Positions 9,233 to 19,903 are shown, counted from the stretch's first letter. The stretch is 64,000 bases of DNA from Maritimibacter sp. 55A14 (GCF_003122205.1 NZ_QEYE01000003.1:124001-188000), one strand, 5' to 3'. Numbers and translations: made by a program. The notes: generated from the sequence alone by a model not told the origin.

Positions 9233-10342
9233 ATGCCCCCGACCCAGCCCCCAGTACCGGAGCATATCCACCGCTTTCCCTGCGACGCCTGCGGCGCGGA
9301 TATGCGCTACGATCCGGCGGGGCGTCGGATGCTCTGCGACCATTGCGGCAACGAGACCCCGATCGACGGCGCGGGCCGCAGCACGCAGGCGATCCGGGAA
9401 CTCGACTTCCGCGCGGCGCTGGAGGCCCGCCTGCCCGAGGCTGAGATGGCCGAGGCGCGCATCGTCCATTGCACCAATTGCGGGGCGGATGTGGAATTCG
9501 ACGCCGACCTGCACGCCGCCAAATGCCCGTTCTGCGCCAGCCCGGTCGTCACCGATACCGGGCGCAGCCGCCAGATCAAGCCACGCGCGCTGGTCCCCTT
9601 CGCGCTGGACGAGCCCGCCGCGCGCAAGGCGATGACCGGCTGGTTGGGCCGGCTCTGGTTTGCGCCCGACGGCCTCAAGGAGTACGCGCGCAAGGGCCGG
9701 CGGATGCAGGGCATCTACGTGCCCTTCTGGACCTATGACGCCGACACGGCCTCGCACTATCGGGGCGAACGCGGCACGGTCTATTACGAGACCCGCACGG
9801 TGATGCGCGACGGCAAGCGCGCCGAGGTCCGGGTGGCGCGGGTAAGCTGGACGCCGGTCGCGGGGCGGGTGGCGCGGGCTTTCGACGACGTGCTGGTGCT
9901 GGCCGCGGCGTCGCTGCCCCGGCGCCACACCGACGCGCTCGCGCCCTGGGATCTCTCGGGGCTGGAGCCCTACACACCCGCCTACCTGGCCGGGTTCCGC
10001 GCTGAGAGCTACACCGTGACGCTGGAAGACGGCTTCGCGCAGGCCCGTGCGGTCATGGACCGCACCATCGAGCGCGACGTGAAATTCGACATTGGCGGCG
10101 ACCGGCAGCGCGTCCACGCCATCGACACCGAGATCGCCGATGTCACCTTCAAGCATATCCTGCTGCCGGTCTGGCTGGCCGCCTACAAGTTCCGCGGCAA
10201 GACCTACCGGTTCGTCGTCAACGGGCAGACCGGAAAGGTCTCGGGCGAACGGCCCTGGTCGGCCTGGAAGATTGCCCTGGCGGTGACGCTGGGCCTGATC
10301 GCCGCCGCCGTGGCGGGCTATTTCGCCGCGCAGGGCCAGTGA
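9233..10342 (+). CDS. Tandem zinc-ribbon, C-terminally membrane-anchored protein (YdjG-like)
   Basis: A 369-residue protein. Two zinc ribbons are visible: CDACG with CDHCG (residues about 20-45) and CTNCG with CPFC (about 79-103). A large beta-rich middle region with PFWTYDADT follows, and the protein ends in a single hydrophobic segment (ALAVTLGLIAAAVAGYFAA, about 345-364) with a short tail, so it is tail-anchored with its zinc ribbons in the cytoplasm. It is the last gene of the operon, 42 bp after the SPFH gene. By analogy to YdjG it may recruit the SPFH partner to the membrane; inferred. Confidence 0.8.
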   Translation: MPPTQPPVPEHIHRFPCDACGADMRYDPAGRRMLCDHCGNETPIDGAGRSTQAIRELDFRAALEARLPEAEMAEARIVHCTNCGADVEFDADLHAAKCPFCASPVVTDTGRSRQIKPRALVPFALDEPAARKAMTGWLGRLWFAPDGLKEYARKGRRMQGIYVPFWTYDADTASHYRGERGTVYYETRTVMRDGKRAEVRVARVSWTPVAGRVARAFDDVLVLAAASLPRRHTDALAPWDLSGLEPYTPAYLAGFRAESYTVTLEDGFAQARAVMDRTIERDVKFDIGGDRQRVHAIDTEIADVTFKHILLPVWLAAYKFRGKTYRFVVNGQTGKVSGERPWSAWKIALAVTLGLIAAAVAGYFAAQGQ

Positions 10343-10367
10343 CGGGGGCGGGACCGCCGCCCCCGTC
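10341..10367. terminator. GC-rich hairpin between convergent genes
   Basis: A perfect 11-bp stem (GACGGGGGCGG / CCGCCCCCGTC) with a 5-nt loop begins inside the stop of the zinc-ribbon gene and ends 9 bp before the stop of hsp20. There is no clear U-tract on the plus strand. It probably ends or protects both transcripts. Confidence 0.55.
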
Positions 10368-10375
10368 GCGCGGGC

Positions 10376-10792
10376 CTATTTCTTCGCGATCTCCACCTTG
10401 CGGGTGCTTTCCCCGCCCGCTGCTTTTCTTGGCACGGTGATGACCAACACGCCGTCCTTCATGTCGGCGGACACTTTCGCAGCGTCGGCATCCGGCGGCA
10501 GGCGGAAGGACCGGCTGAAGGCGCCATACTGACGCTCGGAGAAATACCAGGTCTCGCCCTTCTCCTCGCGGCTGGTGCGTTTCTCGCCCTTCAGCGCCAG
10601 CACGCCCTCATCCACCGAAAGCTCCACATCGTCGGCGTCCACGCCTGGCAATTCGACCGAGATCGTGTAAGCGTCATCGCCCGATGACGCCTCGCTCGCC
10701 GGGGCGATCCAGTCGGCGACGCGGCTGCCGAACTGGCGGAACGGTTCGTAGATCGACGGCCAGAAGCCGCTGGTATGGGACTGTTCAACCAT
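10376..10792 (-). CDS. Hsp20/alpha-crystallin family small heat-shock protein
   Basis: A 138-residue ATP-independent holdase chaperone. The alpha-crystallin domain spans residues about 37-130: ISVELPGVDADDVELSVDEG at its start and the A-x-x-x-D-G-V-L-x-I/V-x-V-P end motif (ADMKDGVLVITVP). It acts in the cytoplasm on unfolding proteins. An AAGGGAG ribosome site precedes the ATG. It diverges from dtd with 131 bp between. I saw no clear heat-shock promoter or ROSE thermometer in the short leader. Confidence 0.93.
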   Translation of the reverse strand: MVEQSHTSGFWPSIYEPFRQFGSRVADWIAPASEASSGDDAYTISVELPGVDADDVELSVDEGVLALKGEKRTSREEKGETWYFSERQYGAFSRSFRLPPDADAAKVSADMKDGVLVITVPRKAAGGESTRKVEIAKK

Positions 10793-10923
10793 TGTGCAAC
10801 TCCCTTGCAGTGTAACGAGAATGTCCCGACCCTAGCGGCGGGCGGCCGCGCTGGCATTGACTTGCATCAAAGGCTCCTGTCCGGTCTGACCGGAAGGACA
10901 CGGAAGAGTGGGAGATCGCAGCG

Positions 10924-11361
10924 ATGAGAGCCCTGATACAACGCGTCAGCGAGGCCGGGGTCAGCGTGGATGGCGAGAACCTTGGCCGAATCGGGCCGGG
11001 GCTTCTGATCCTGGTCTGCGCGATGGCGGGCGACACAGGGGCCGAAGCCGAAAAGCTCGCCGCCAAGGTGGCGCGGCTGCGCATCTTCCGCGACGACGAA
11101 GGCCGGATGAACCGCTCGCTTCTCGATACCGAGGGCGCGGCGCTGGTCGTCAGCCAGTTCACGCTGGCCGCCGACACCGCGCGTGGGAACCGGCCGGGGT
11201 TCTCCGCCGCCGCCCCGCCCGCCGAGGGCGAGCGGCTCTATCTGGACTTCGCAGAACACTTGCGCGGCTTGGGTGTCGAGGTCGCCACCGGACGCTTCGG
11301 GGCCGATATGGCGGTACGGCTGGTCAATGACGGCCCGGTGACGATCTGGCTGGAGGTCTGA
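10924..11361 (+). CDS. dtd: D-aminoacyl-tRNA deacylase
   Basis: A 145-residue enzyme that hydrolyses D-aminoacyl-tRNAs (and Gly-tRNA(Ala)). The two family signatures are present: SQFTL (about residues 78-82) and the cross-subunit VNDGPVT motif near the C-terminus, which supplies the Gly-cisPro-type selectivity region in the dimer. Length is normal. Monocistronic, followed by about 160 bp without a gene before the convergent ABC permease. Confidence 0.95.
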   Translation: MRALIQRVSEAGVSVDGENLGRIGPGLLILVCAMAGDTGAEAEKLAAKVARLRIFRDDEGRMNRSLLDTEGAALVVSQFTLAADTARGNRPGFSAAAPPAEGERLYLDFAEHLRGLGVEVATGRFGADMAVRLVNDGPVTIWLEV

Positions 11362-11524
11362 AAGCACGAGAACCCGAACCGAACTGCGGACCTTGGCAGG
11401 TTCGGAGACGCGCTACGGGGGCACCAGACCGCGGTCTGGAATTTGCGCGGTGGCCCGCGGCCTTGCTCCCGCGCGGAGCTATCTCCATTCAGGGCAGTAC
11501 GGTGCAGATCGAAGGACGGCCACT
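11362..11524. other. Intergenic gap, nothing recognised
   Basis: A 163-bp stretch between the convergent dtd and ABC-2 permease genes. I see no convincing gene, terminator with U-tract, or repeat here. Confidence 0.5.
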
Positions 11525-12282
11525 TTAGCTGCGCAGCCGCCAGCCGGTTCGGAAAATCCACCACACCACGCCCATGCAGAGCGTCAGGAAGGCCAGGATC
11601 GCGCCCAGGCTCACCGCCACGCCCACATCGCCGATGCCAAAGAAGCTCCAGCGGAATCCGGAGATCAGATACACCACGGGGTTGAAGAGCGTGATCGTCT
11701 GCCAGACCGGCGGCAGCATGGAGATCGAATAGAAGCTGCCGCCCAGGAAGACCAGCGGCGTGACCACAAGAAGCGGCACAAGCTGCAACTGTTCGAAATT
11801 GCCGGCCCAGATCCCCAGAATGAAGCCGAAGAGGCTGAAGCTCACGCAGGTCAGGACCAGGAAGGCCAGCATCGCCACGGGATGCGCGATCTGGAGCGGC
11901 ACGAAGAAACCGGCCGTGGCCAGGATGATCAGCCCGATCATCAGCGATTTCGTGGCCGCCGCGCCGACATAGCCGATCACGATCTCCAGGAACGAGACCG
12001 GGGCGGAGAGAAGCTCGTAGATCGTGCCCAGGAATTTCGGGAAATAGATCCCGAAGGAAGCGTTGGCGATGCTCTGGGTCATCACCGTCAGCATGATCAG
12101 GCCGGGGACGATGAAACTGCCGTATCCGATGCCCTCCACCTCGTCTATGCGTGAGCCAATGGCCGCGCCGAAGACGACGAAATAGAGCGAGGTGGATATG
12201 ACGGGGGAGATCACGCTCTGCGCGATGGTGCGCTTGGTGCGCGCCATCTCGAAACGGTAGATCGCCAGGATCGCAAGCCAGT

Positions 12283-12286
<4 letters not shown>
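11525..12286 (-). CDS. ABC-2 type transporter permease
   Basis: A 253-residue inner-membrane protein with six predicted spans in the ABC-2 pattern, including the [20 protein letters not shown] region after the first segment and [13 protein letters not shown] near the end. It starts at the ATG at 12286, overlapping the stop of the ATPase gene by 4 nt; an upstream extension of the same frame only runs through the ATPase gene out of register. It is a half-exporter of the NodJ/DrrB type. Substrate not predictable. Confidence 0.9.
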
Positions 12287-13215
<929 letters not shown>

Positions 13216-13261
13216 CGGACCTCCCTGCCCCGTCTTCCGTCAGCCCGTGCGGCCCGGCCGC

Positions 13262-13768
13262 CTATTCCGCCGCATCGCGGCGCGGCAGCACCCAGTCGGG
13301 GCGCGGGAAATGGCAGGTATAACCGTTGGGAATGCGCTCCAGGTAACGCTGATGCTCCGGCTCGGCCTCCCAGAAATCGCCCGCCGGCTCGACCTCCGTC
13401 ACGACCTTGCCGGGCCAGAGGCCGGACGCCTCCACATCCGCGATCGTGTCGAGCGCGGTCTGCCTCTGTGCGTCGTCCACGTAATAGATGGCCGAGCGGT
13501 AGGACATCCCCACATCGTTTCCCTGCCGGTTCGGCGTGGTGGGGTCGTGGATCTGGAAGAAAAACTCCAGCAGCCGCCGATAGCTGATCTTCGCGGGATC
13601 GAAGACGATCTCGATCCCCTCGGAATGGGTGCCGTGGTTGCGATAGGTCGCGTTGGGCACGTCGCCTCCGGTATAACCCACACGTGTGGATATCACCCCA
13701 TCGAGTCTGCGGATCAGATCCTGCATGCCCCAGAAGCATCCGCCTGCCAGAACTGCCCGTTCGGTCAT
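13262..13768 (-). CDS. msrA: Peptide-methionine (S)-S-oxide reductase
   Basis: A 168-residue enzyme reducing the S epimer of methionine sulfoxide in proteins. The catalytic motif GGCFWG has its Cys at residue 11. [17 protein letters not shown] and [14 protein letters not shown] are typical MsrA segments. Its start overlaps the stop of msrB by 4 nt, so the pair repairs both epimers as one unit. The length fits a cytoplasmic form with no signal peptide. Confidence 0.96.
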   Translation of the reverse strand: MTERAVLAGGCFWGMQDLIRRLDGVISTRVGYTGGDVPNATYRNHGTHSEGIEIVFDPAKISYRRLLEFFFQIHDPTTPNRQGNDVGMSYRSAIYYVDDAQRQTALDTIADVEASGLWPGKVVTEVEPAGDFWEAEPEHQRYLERIPNGYTCHFPRPDWVLPRRDAAE

Positions 13769-14214
13769 GTCACGTCCTCCACTTGGTCCAGGTAATCGCC
13801 ATAGCCCTCGGCCTCCATGTCGTCGCGATGAATGAACCGCAGCGCCGCCGAATTGATGCAGTAACGCAGACCGCCCCTGTCTCGCGGCCCGTCCGGAAAC
13901 ACATGCCCCAGATGGCTGTCGCCATGCGCCGAGCGCACCTCGGTGCGGACCATGCCGTGACTGGTGTCGCGCAGTTCGCGGAGATGTGCCTTCACTATGG
14001 GTTTGGTGAAACTCGGCCAGCCGCAGCCCGACTCGAACTTGTCGCTGGAGGCGAAGAGCGGCTCGCCCGAGACCACATCGACATAGATGCCCGGCGCCTT
14101 GTTGCCGAGCAGGGCGCCGCTGCCCGGCGCCTCGGTCCCGTTCTGCTGGGTGACGCGGTATTGTTCGGGCGTCAGGGCGGCGACGGCCTCGTCTGTCCTG
14201 CGGAATGTCGTCAT
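13765..14214 (-). CDS. msrB: Peptide-methionine (R)-S-oxide reductase
   Basis: A 149-residue enzyme reducing methionine-R-sulfoxide. The catalytic Cys lies in [11 protein letters not shown] (about residue 122). SGCGWPSF and [13 protein letters not shown] are conserved MsrB blocks. The two CxxC zinc pairs of many MsrBs are absent: positions around [11 protein letters not shown] lack cysteines. This is therefore the zinc-free form. First gene of the msrB-msrA pair, on the strand shared with the ectoine operon but after a 70-bp gap. Confidence 0.95.
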   Translation of the reverse strand: MTTFRRTDEAVAALTPEQYRVTQQNGTEAPGSGALLGNKAPGIYVDVVSGEPLFASSDKFESGCGWPSFTKPIVKAHLRELRDTSHGMVRTEVRSAHGDSHLGHVFPDGPRDRGGLRYCINSAALRFIHRDDMEAEGYGDYLDQVEDVT

Positions 14215-14284
14215 CGGCTCCTCCCATGACTGCCGTGGGATGAAGATGGGGCCTTGCGGACCGGATGTCCAACCCCGGCGGTCG

Positions 14285-15466
14285 TCAGTCCTTGACGAAG
14301 AGCTTGCGCGGCGTGTCGCAGAGCATCTCGACCCCGGTTTCGGTGATCAGGATCGGCTCGGTGATCTCCAGCCCGCCATCGTCGAGCCAGAGCGCAGGCA
14401 TGAAATGGAAGGTCATGCCGGGCTCGAGCACTGTCCGGTCGCCGCGCCGGAAGGAGATTGTCCGCTCGCCCCAGTCCGGCGGGTAGCTCAACCCGATCGC
14501 ATAGCCGCAGCGGCTGTCCTTCTCGAAGCCCAGCCGGTTGAGCGTCGCGTTGAAGGCGTTGGCTATGTCTTCGGCATGTTTGCCGGGTCGGGCCTCGTCC
14601 AGCCCGGCGGCGACCGCTTCCAGAACGGCCTTTTCCGCGTCGAGGTATTTTTGCGGCGGCGCGCCGAAGAAGAGCGTGCGCGACTGCGTGGCGTGATAGC
14701 GACGATGGACGCCCGCCAGTTCGAAGAAGGTGCATTCGCCCGCCTTCAGCGGCTTGTCGTCCCAGGTCAGGTGTGGCGCGGTCGCGTCCAGCCCCGAGGG
14801 CGCCATCGGCACGATCGCCGGATAGTCGCCCCAGGCATCGCCCACCCCGCGGATCGCGGTGCGGTAGATCTCGGCCACCAGGTCGTTCTTGCGCATCCCC
14901 GGCTCGGCGATCTCGACGATCCGGGCATGCATCGCCTCGACGATGCGCGCGGCGCTGCGCATATAGCCGATCTCGGCCTCCGACTTGACCGCGCGCTGCC
15001 AGTTTACCAGCCCGGTCGTGTCCAGAATCTCCGCCTCCGGCAGCCCGTCCACCAGCGCGGCATGGGCGGCGGCGGAGTAATAGTAGTTGTCGCGCTCCAC
15101 GCCCACGCGGCCGGTGCCCCAGCCACGCTCCTGCATCAGGGCGGCGAGCGTTTCCATCGGGTGTTTGGAGGGGTTCTGCACATAGGTGTCGTCATAGCCC
15201 GCCACATTGGCGTGATCCATGAAGACGGTCAGCTTCGCGCCCACCGCATCCATCGCCCGGCCCCACCAGACGGGTTCGCCTTCCAGACCCAGGACCACCG
15301 CCTGATGGACATAGAAGGACCAGCCGTCATAGCCGGTGAGCCAGGCCATGTTCGAGGGGTCGGAGACGACGATCGCGTCGACGCCGCGCGCTTCCATCGC
15401 GCTGCGGGTGCGGGCAATCCGGTCGGCATATTCGGCGCGGGTGAAATGCAGGGGGGGCGTTGCCAT
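14285..15466 (-). CDS. doeA: Ectoine hydrolase (M24 peptidase fold)
   Basis: A 393-residue pita-bread-fold protein of the M24 family, called DoeA or EutD. It opens the ectoine ring to N-acetyl-L-2,4-diaminobutyrate. An N-terminal creatinase-like domain (residues about 1-160, with [21 protein letters not shown]) precedes the C-terminal M24 domain, with [20 protein letters not shown] and [18 protein letters not shown]. The assignment leans on context: eutC, eutA, a UspA protein, UehABC and an EnuR-type regulator precede it on the same strand. It is the last gene of the run. The deacetylase EutE/DoeB that normally follows is missing; msrB comes next. Confidence 0.9.
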   Translation of the reverse strand: MATPPLHFTRAEYADRIARTRSAMEARGVDAIVVSDPSNMAWLTGYDGWSFYVHQAVVLGLEGEPVWWGRAMDAVGAKLTVFMDHANVAGYDDTYVQNPSKHPMETLAALMQERGWGTGRVGVERDNYYYSAAAHAALVDGLPEAEILDTTGLVNWQRAVKSEAEIGYMRSAARIVEAMHARIVEIAEPGMRKNDLVAEIYRTAIRGVGDAWGDYPAIVPMAPSGLDATAPHLTWDDKPLKAGECTFFELAGVHRRYHATQSRTLFFGAPPQKYLDAEKAVLEAVAAGLDEARPGKHAEDIANAFNATLNRLGFEKDSRCGYAIGLSYPPDWGERTISFRRGDRTVLEPGMTFHFMPALWLDDGGLEITEPILITETGVEMLCDTPRKLFVKD

Positions 15467-15489
15467 GCGGCCTGATCCTTCCTTGGCTG

Positions 15490-16482
15490 TCAGTTCTTGA
15501 AAACGCTTCCGGCGCCCGCGTCCTGCGCGCGCCGGAAGGCAAAGGTGGCGATGGCCGTGTCCTGCACGCCGGTGCCGGTCAGATCGGCGATGGTGATCGC
15601 CTGTGCCGAGCCGCGACCGGGCGCGGTGCCGTTGACGATTTCACCCAGTTCGGCAAACTTGCGGTCCTCACGCACCAACCCCGCCCCGATCGCGGCGCGC
15701 AACTCGCCCATGACGGCGGTCTGCGCCTGCCGGTCGGGCACGTAAAGATCCGCGCGCGCCAGGCAGGCCGGATCGAGTTCGTTCTTTCTGTGCTGGTCGG
15801 AGCCCATCGCGGTCACGTGCTGGCCCGGCTCCAGCCAATCGGCGCTTAGGATCGGCGTGGTCGCGGGCGTGGTCGTCACGATCACATCGGCGCCCGCGAC
15901 GGCCTTCACGGGCTCGGCCTCGGGCACCACTTCGATGCCGAGTTCCCGCGCCATCCCGGCCGCAGCGGTCTCCGCCTTGGCCGGGTCGCGCGCCCAGATT
16001 ACCGCGCGGCGGATCGGGCGCACGAGCGTCAGCGCCTTGAGTTGCAGCATGGCCTGCGTGCCCGCGCCCATGATGCAAGCCGTGGCCGCGTCCTCGCGCG
16101 CCAGGTGCCGTGCCGCGACGGCGCCCGCCGCGGCGGTGCGCACATCGGTCAGATAGCCATTGTCCAGCAGCAGCGCGTTCAGCATCCCGGTCGTGGCGGA
16201 AAACAGGATCATCAGCCCCGAGGTGGAGGGCAGTCCGATCTTCGGGTTGTCAAAGAAACCCGGTGACATCTTGATGGCGAAGCTCTCCAGGCCCGGCATG
16301 TAGGCGGTCTTCACATCGACCTCGCCGTTATGCTCCTCGATCGCCATCGACAGGATCGGCGGCATCTCCACGCCGCCGCGCGCCAGCGCCGCAAAGGCAT
16401 CCTGCACGCAGTCGATCGCTTCCGGATCGAGCCGCACGGCCCGGCGCAACTCCGCCTCGGTCAGGATCGTGATGTCAGGCAT
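15490..16482 (-). CDS. eutC: Ectoine utilization protein EutC (ornithine cyclodeaminase/mu-crystallin family)
   Basis: A 330-residue Rossmann-fold protein. The NAD(P)-binding motif is CIMGAGTQA (about residues 139-147), with the family blocks KMSPGFFDNP, GYLTDVRTAAAGAVAARHLA and MGSDQHRKNELDP. Members next to doeA are thought to help convert 5-hydroxyectoine to ectoine with EutA and EutB; the exact reaction is not settled. The gene is 23 bp upstream of doeA and about 90 bp downstream of eutA. The eutB gene that normally sits between eutA and eutC is absent, and those 90 bp are too short for a recognisable remnant. Confidence 0.88.
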   Translation of the reverse strand: MPDITILTEAELRRAVRLDPEAIDCVQDAFAALARGGVEMPPILSMAIEEHNGEVDVKTAYMPGLESFAIKMSPGFFDNPKIGLPSTSGLMILFSATTGMLNALLLDNGYLTDVRTAAAGAVAARHLAREDAATACIMGAGTQAMLQLKALTLVRPIRRAVIWARDPAKAETAAAGMARELGIEVVPEAEPVKAVAGADVIVTTTPATTPILSADWLEPGQHVTAMGSDQHRKNELDPACLARADLYVPDRQAQTAVMGELRAAIGAGLVREDRKFAELGEIVNGTAPGRGSAQAITIADLTGTGVQDTAIATFAFRRAQDAGAGSVFKN

Positions 16483-16572
16483 TCTCTGAACTCCGTCTTG
16501 TCTGGTCCCGCCGACCGTGTGCGGCGATTCCGGTTTCGCGATAGTGCCGCGGCCGGCCGAAAGCGCAAGCCA

Positions 16573-17358
16573 TCATCGGGCGGCGGATTCGGCCGGCGCG
16601 GCCTGAAAGAGCCGCCCGCCCGCCGCCGGCCTGTGGCCGCCAAAACCGCCGGCCCGCGCCAGCGCCCAGGCGCCGGCCTGGTTGGAGGTCAGGACCGGCT
16701 TGCCGATGGCCGCCTCGATGCGCGGGACGAGCGCCGCCGCGGGCAGCGCCGTGCAGGAGATGAAAAGTGCCTCCGCCTCCGGGCAATCGACTGCCTGCGC
16801 CGCGGCGAGGATCGCCTCGGGCGCGACCCGCGCGATGTCGCGGTCATCGGCCAGGCCCATGCAATGCGTGCGCCGCACGTCGAGACCCTGCGCGCTGAAA
16901 TAGGCCGCCATCGGCGCTGTCGTCTCGGGCAGGTAGGGGGTCAGCAGCGCGACCCGCCCCACGCCCAGCGCCTTGAAACCTGCGCTGGCCGCGCCGGTTG
17001 GCGTGACGACCGGCACGCCGGGGCGCGCGGCCTGCACCGCCTCCCGCACATAGTCGTCGCCCATCGCCACCGAGGCCGCGGTGCAGGCGTAGTAGATCGC
17101 CCTGAGTGCCGCGCCCGGCACCAGCAGATCGGCCGCACCCGTCAGCCGCGGCGCCATGCGCGCCAGGTTCGCGGGCGTGGTGGGGTTCTCGAAGGCCACC
17201 CGCGAGACATGAAGCGCCGCGCCCGGCGGCAGCAGAAGCGCCATGTCGCCCTCCGTCGTCAGGTCGGTGGAGAGTGCCACCAACCCGAACCGCGCCACAT
17301 CCCCGGCCGGCCGCAACGCGATCTCGACCGGCGACGCCTCGACATTTTCGTCAGTCAT
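16573..17358 (-). CDS. eutA: Ectoine utilization protein EutA (Asp/Glu racemase-arylmalonate decarboxylase family)
   Basis: A 261-residue protein of the two-cysteine racemase superfamily. The two candidate catalytic cysteines lie in YYACTAASVAMG (about residue 97) and LFISCTALPA (about residue 205). The end is alanine- and proline-rich. EutA homologs in ectoine loci are proposed to act with EutB and EutC on hydroxyectoine. It lies between the UspA gene and eutC on the same strand. Confidence 0.87.
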   Translation of the reverse strand: MTDENVEASPVEIALRPAGDVARFGLVALSTDLTTEGDMALLLPPGAALHVSRVAFENPTTPANLARMAPRLTGAADLLVPGAALRAIYYACTAASVAMGDDYVREAVQAARPGVPVVTPTGAASAGFKALGVGRVALLTPYLPETTAPMAAYFSAQGLDVRRTHCMGLADDRDIARVAPEAILAAAQAVDCPEAEALFISCTALPAAALVPRIEAAIGKPVLTSNQAGAWALARAGGFGGHRPAAGGRLFQAAPAESAAR

Positions 17359-17403
17359 TTCCCGAACTTTCCGAACCGCGGCGGGCGGCCCCGCCGCTCC
17401 CCG

Positions 17404-17847
17404 TCAGACCACCAGCACCGGGCACTCGGCCAGCCCCGTGACCTTGTGCGAGACGCTGCCCAGAAGATAGCCCTCGATCGAGCCCAGGCCACGGCTGCCC
17501 AGCACGATCAGATCGACCTCGTGCTCGCGAGCGAAGGCTACTATGGAGCGCGCGGGCGGGCCGTTCTTGACGAAGGCCCGGACTTTCTTGGCACCGGACT
17601 TCTTCGCATGGGCCTTGCCGGATTCCGCGATCTCCTTGGCGTGGTCGCGCAGTGCGTCGTCAATGTTATTCGGTTCGGACGCACGCACCATCGAGAAGGA
17701 CGCCTCGAGCTGGCCGTGATGCCGGAAAACCGTCAGGATCAGCAACTCGGCCTTGCCGCCGGTGGCGGACTGAAGCTGCAAAGCCATGTCGAGCGCCGCC
17801 TCCGCCCCCTTGGAGCCATCGACGGGAACCAGAATCCTCTTGAACAT
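17404..17847 (-). CDS. Universal stress protein associated with the UehABC TRAP transporter (TeaD-like)
   Basis: A 147-residue UspA-fold protein. The start at 17847 gives the normal N-terminus MFKRILVPVDGSKGAEAALD. The ATP-binding motif G-2x-G-9x-G-S is intact: GSRGLGSIEGYLLGS near the C-terminus. It starts 16 bp after the large TRAP subunit. In Halomonas the equivalent protein TeaD binds ATP and negatively affects ectoine uptake by TeaABC; the same placement suggests that role here (inferred). Confidence 0.88.
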   Translation of the reverse strand: MFKRILVPVDGSKGAEAALDMALQLQSATGGKAELLILTVFRHHGQLEASFSMVRASEPNNIDDALRDHAKEIAESGKAHAKKSGAKKVRAFVKNGPPARSIVAFAREHEVDLIVLGSRGLGSIEGYLLGSVSHKVTGLAECPVLVV

Positions 17848-17863
17848 TGTCACGTCCCCCCGG

Positions 17864-19150
17864 TTATTTCGCGAATGCCAGATCACGCAGGAAGAGCGCG
17901 ATTTGCGGGAAGTAGATCATCGCCACAGCGACGCCCAGCAGGATGACGATGAAGGGCGGCGTACCGCGTATCACCTCCATATAAGGTCGCTTGAAGACCG
18001 CGATGGCCGTGAAGATGTCGCACCCGAAGGGTGGCGTCGCGGATCCGATGGCCACCTGCAGCGTGATGATCACGCCCACCAGCACCGGGTCCAGCCCGAC
18101 GGCTTCCACGACCGGCGCGAAGATCGGCACCATCACCAGGATCACCACGATCGGGTCCACGAACATGCAGCCGATGAAGAAGGCAATCGAGATCACGAAG
18201 AGGACTCCGATCGGTCCCATCTCGTCGATCCCGATGGCACCCAGGATTTCCTGCGGCACCTGCGCAAAAGAGATCACCCAGGAAAACGCGGCGCCCGCGC
18301 CCACCAGGATGAAGACGACAGCGGTGATCAGCCCGGTCGATTTCGCCGTATCGTAGACATCCGGCAGGGTCATCGAGCGGAACACCACGACTTCCAGGAT
18401 CAGCGCGTAGAGCACACAGGCCGCCGCCGCCTCGGTTGGCGAGAAGATGCCGCCATAGATCCCCCCGATGATGATGATCGGGAAACCCAGCGGCCAGAGC
18501 GCGCCGCGCACCGCGCGCAACCGCTCGGCCCAGCTTGCCTTTTCTTCGGTCGGCACGCCGTTGCGCACCGCGTAGATCCAGGAATAAAAGGAAAACAGCA
18601 CCAGGATCAGCAGCCCCGGCCCGACCCCCGCGATGAAGAGCTCGGAAATCGAGGTGTTCGAGACGACACCATAGATGATCATGCCGATCGAGGGCGGGAT
18701 CAGGAACGCGATGTCGGAGGCGTTGACGATCAGCGCCAGCACGAAGCTGTCCTTGTAGCCGGCCTTGAGCATCCGCGGGCGCAGCGGCGAACCGATGGCC
18801 ACGACCGTCGCCTGGGTCGAGCCCGAGACGGCGCCAAACATGGTGCAGGCCGCGGCGGTCGATACCGCAAGCCCGCCCTTCAGGTGGCCCATGAAGCTCA
18901 TCACCATGTCGATCAGCCGCCCGGCGGACTGGCCGCGCGTCATGATGTCGGCCGCCAGGATGAACAGCGGCACCGCGATGAGCGAGGCCGGCCGGATGCC
19001 CGCCATCATCTGCTGCACCATGGTTTCCATCTGACCGAAGCCGTTGAACATGCTGTAGAACCCGATGAAGGCGCCGACGATCAGCGGGATCATCATGGGA
19101 AAGCCCAGCAGAAGCAGGACGATCATCGCGGAGAATACGGTAACTGCCAT
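17864..19150 (-). CDS. uehC: TRAP transporter large permease, ectoine/5-hydroxyectoine
   Basis: A 428-residue DctM-family protein with about 12 hydrophobic segments. Typical blocks are PASLIAVPLFILAADIMTRG near residue 53 and SDIAFLIPPSIGMIIYGVV in the middle, with the final IYFPQIALFLRDLAF. It imports substrate using a sodium gradient together with UehB and UehA. AAAGGGGC lies before the ATG, and the small permease ends 13 bp upstream. Substrate assignment comes from the operon (EnuR, EutACD), not from the protein. Confidence 0.9.
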   Translation of the reverse strand: MAVTVFSAMIVLLLLGFPMMIPLIVGAFIGFYSMFNGFGQMETMVQQMMAGIRPASLIAVPLFILAADIMTRGQSAGRLIDMVMSFMGHLKGGLAVSTAAACTMFGAVSGSTQATVVAIGSPLRPRMLKAGYKDSFVLALIVNASDIAFLIPPSIGMIIYGVVSNTSISELFIAGVGPGLLILVLFSFYSWIYAVRNGVPTEEKASWAERLRAVRGALWPLGFPIIIIGGIYGGIFSPTEAAAACVLYALILEVVVFRSMTLPDVYDTAKSTGLITAVVFILVGAGAAFSWVISFAQVPQEILGAIGIDEMGPIGVLFVISIAFFIGCMFVDPIVVILVMVPIFAPVVEAVGLDPVLVGVIITLQVAIGSATPPFGCDIFTAIAVFKRPYMEVIRGTPPFIVILLGVAVAMIYFPQIALFLRDLAFAK

Positions 19151-19163
19151 GGTCCTGCCCCTT

Positions 19164-19814
19164 TCAGATTTCCAGTTCGTCTTCCTCGTACCCCTCCAGC
19201 ACCGAGGTGGAGAGGTAGATGTCCTTCTCGACGAGGTTCTTGATGGCCGTCAGCGTGTATTGCAGCCCGGTCATGAAGAAGCCCACCGGCACCCAGATCA
19301 GGATGATCCAGACCGGGATTTGCAGTGACGGAAGCACCCGGCCGCGCGCAGCCTGCGTCTCGATGAAGGCGATTGAATAATAGCAAAGCCCGAACATGAA
19401 GACCGCCGTTACCAGCGCGATGATGATCATCATCGCCTTGCGCATCGTGGCGGGCATCGTGTCGAAAATTGCGGACATCCGGATATGGCGGCCGTGGCGC
19501 GCGGCATAACTGATACCGGCGAAGGTGATCAGGATGATCAGGATGCGGTTGAGTTCCTCGGTGAAGAAAATACTGCTCTGGAAGATGAACCGCCCGATGA
19601 CATTGGCGATGGTGTTGGCCGCCATCAGCAGCACCCCCACCGCCAGCATCACCGACTCGATCCGGCTGATCCAGCTATCGACGAAACCGAAGACGCCAGG
19701 AAGGGTGGAGGCGTGGGTATCTCGCGGCGCTTCCTTGCCGCCGGTCGGCCCGGCCCCGGTCTTGTCCGGACGGGTGGCGCCGTCCTGTTCTTCCGCTTTT
19801 TCTTCTTCACCCAT
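19164..19814 (-). CDS. uehB: TRAP transporter small permease, ectoine/5-hydroxyectoine
   Basis: A 216-residue DctQ-family protein with four hydrophobic segments (about 52-72, 90-108, 130-152 and 172-192). It has an unusual hydrophilic N-terminal extension of about 45 residues rich in Glu, Lys and Gly, and an acidic end (YEEDELEI). The start at 19814 follows GGGGA; a longer reading adds eight residues. It sits in the membrane with UehC. A strong hairpin separates it from the binding-protein gene upstream. Confidence 0.87.
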   Translation of the reverse strand: MGEEEKAEEQDGATRPDKTGAGPTGGKEAPRDTHASTLPGVFGFVDSWISRIESVMLAVGVLLMAANTIANVIGRFIFQSSIFFTEELNRILIILITFAGISYAARHGRHIRMSAIFDTMPATMRKAMMIIIALVTAVFMFGLCYYSIAFIETQAARGRVLPSLQIPVWIILIWVPVGFFMTGLQYTLTAIKNLVEKDIYLSTSVLEGYEEDELEI

Positions 19815-19840
19815 GCTCACGGTCCCCGTTCTTCGCAAGC

Positions 19841-19871
19841 GGCCCCGGACCGGCCTGACCGGCCCGGAGCC
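19841..19871 (-). terminator. Intercistronic hairpin after uehA
   Basis: On the minus strand a 13-bp stem (two G-U pairs) with a 5-nt loop TCAGG lies between uehA and uehB. No U-tract follows, so it is more likely an mRNA-stabilising or partial attenuation element that raises binding protein over permease than a full terminator. Confidence 0.6.
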
Positions 19872-19903
19872 ATTGTCTTTGCGTCATGTCGCGCGGCGAG
19901 ATT

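Noticed and set aside
10341-10367. Full intrinsic terminator for the stress operon
   Set aside because: The stem is strong but no U-tract follows, so it is listed only as a probable end or stabilising hairpin.
16483-16572. Remnant of eutB between eutA and eutC
   Set aside because: The 90-bp gap is too short, and I see no dehydratase-like coding fragment in any frame.
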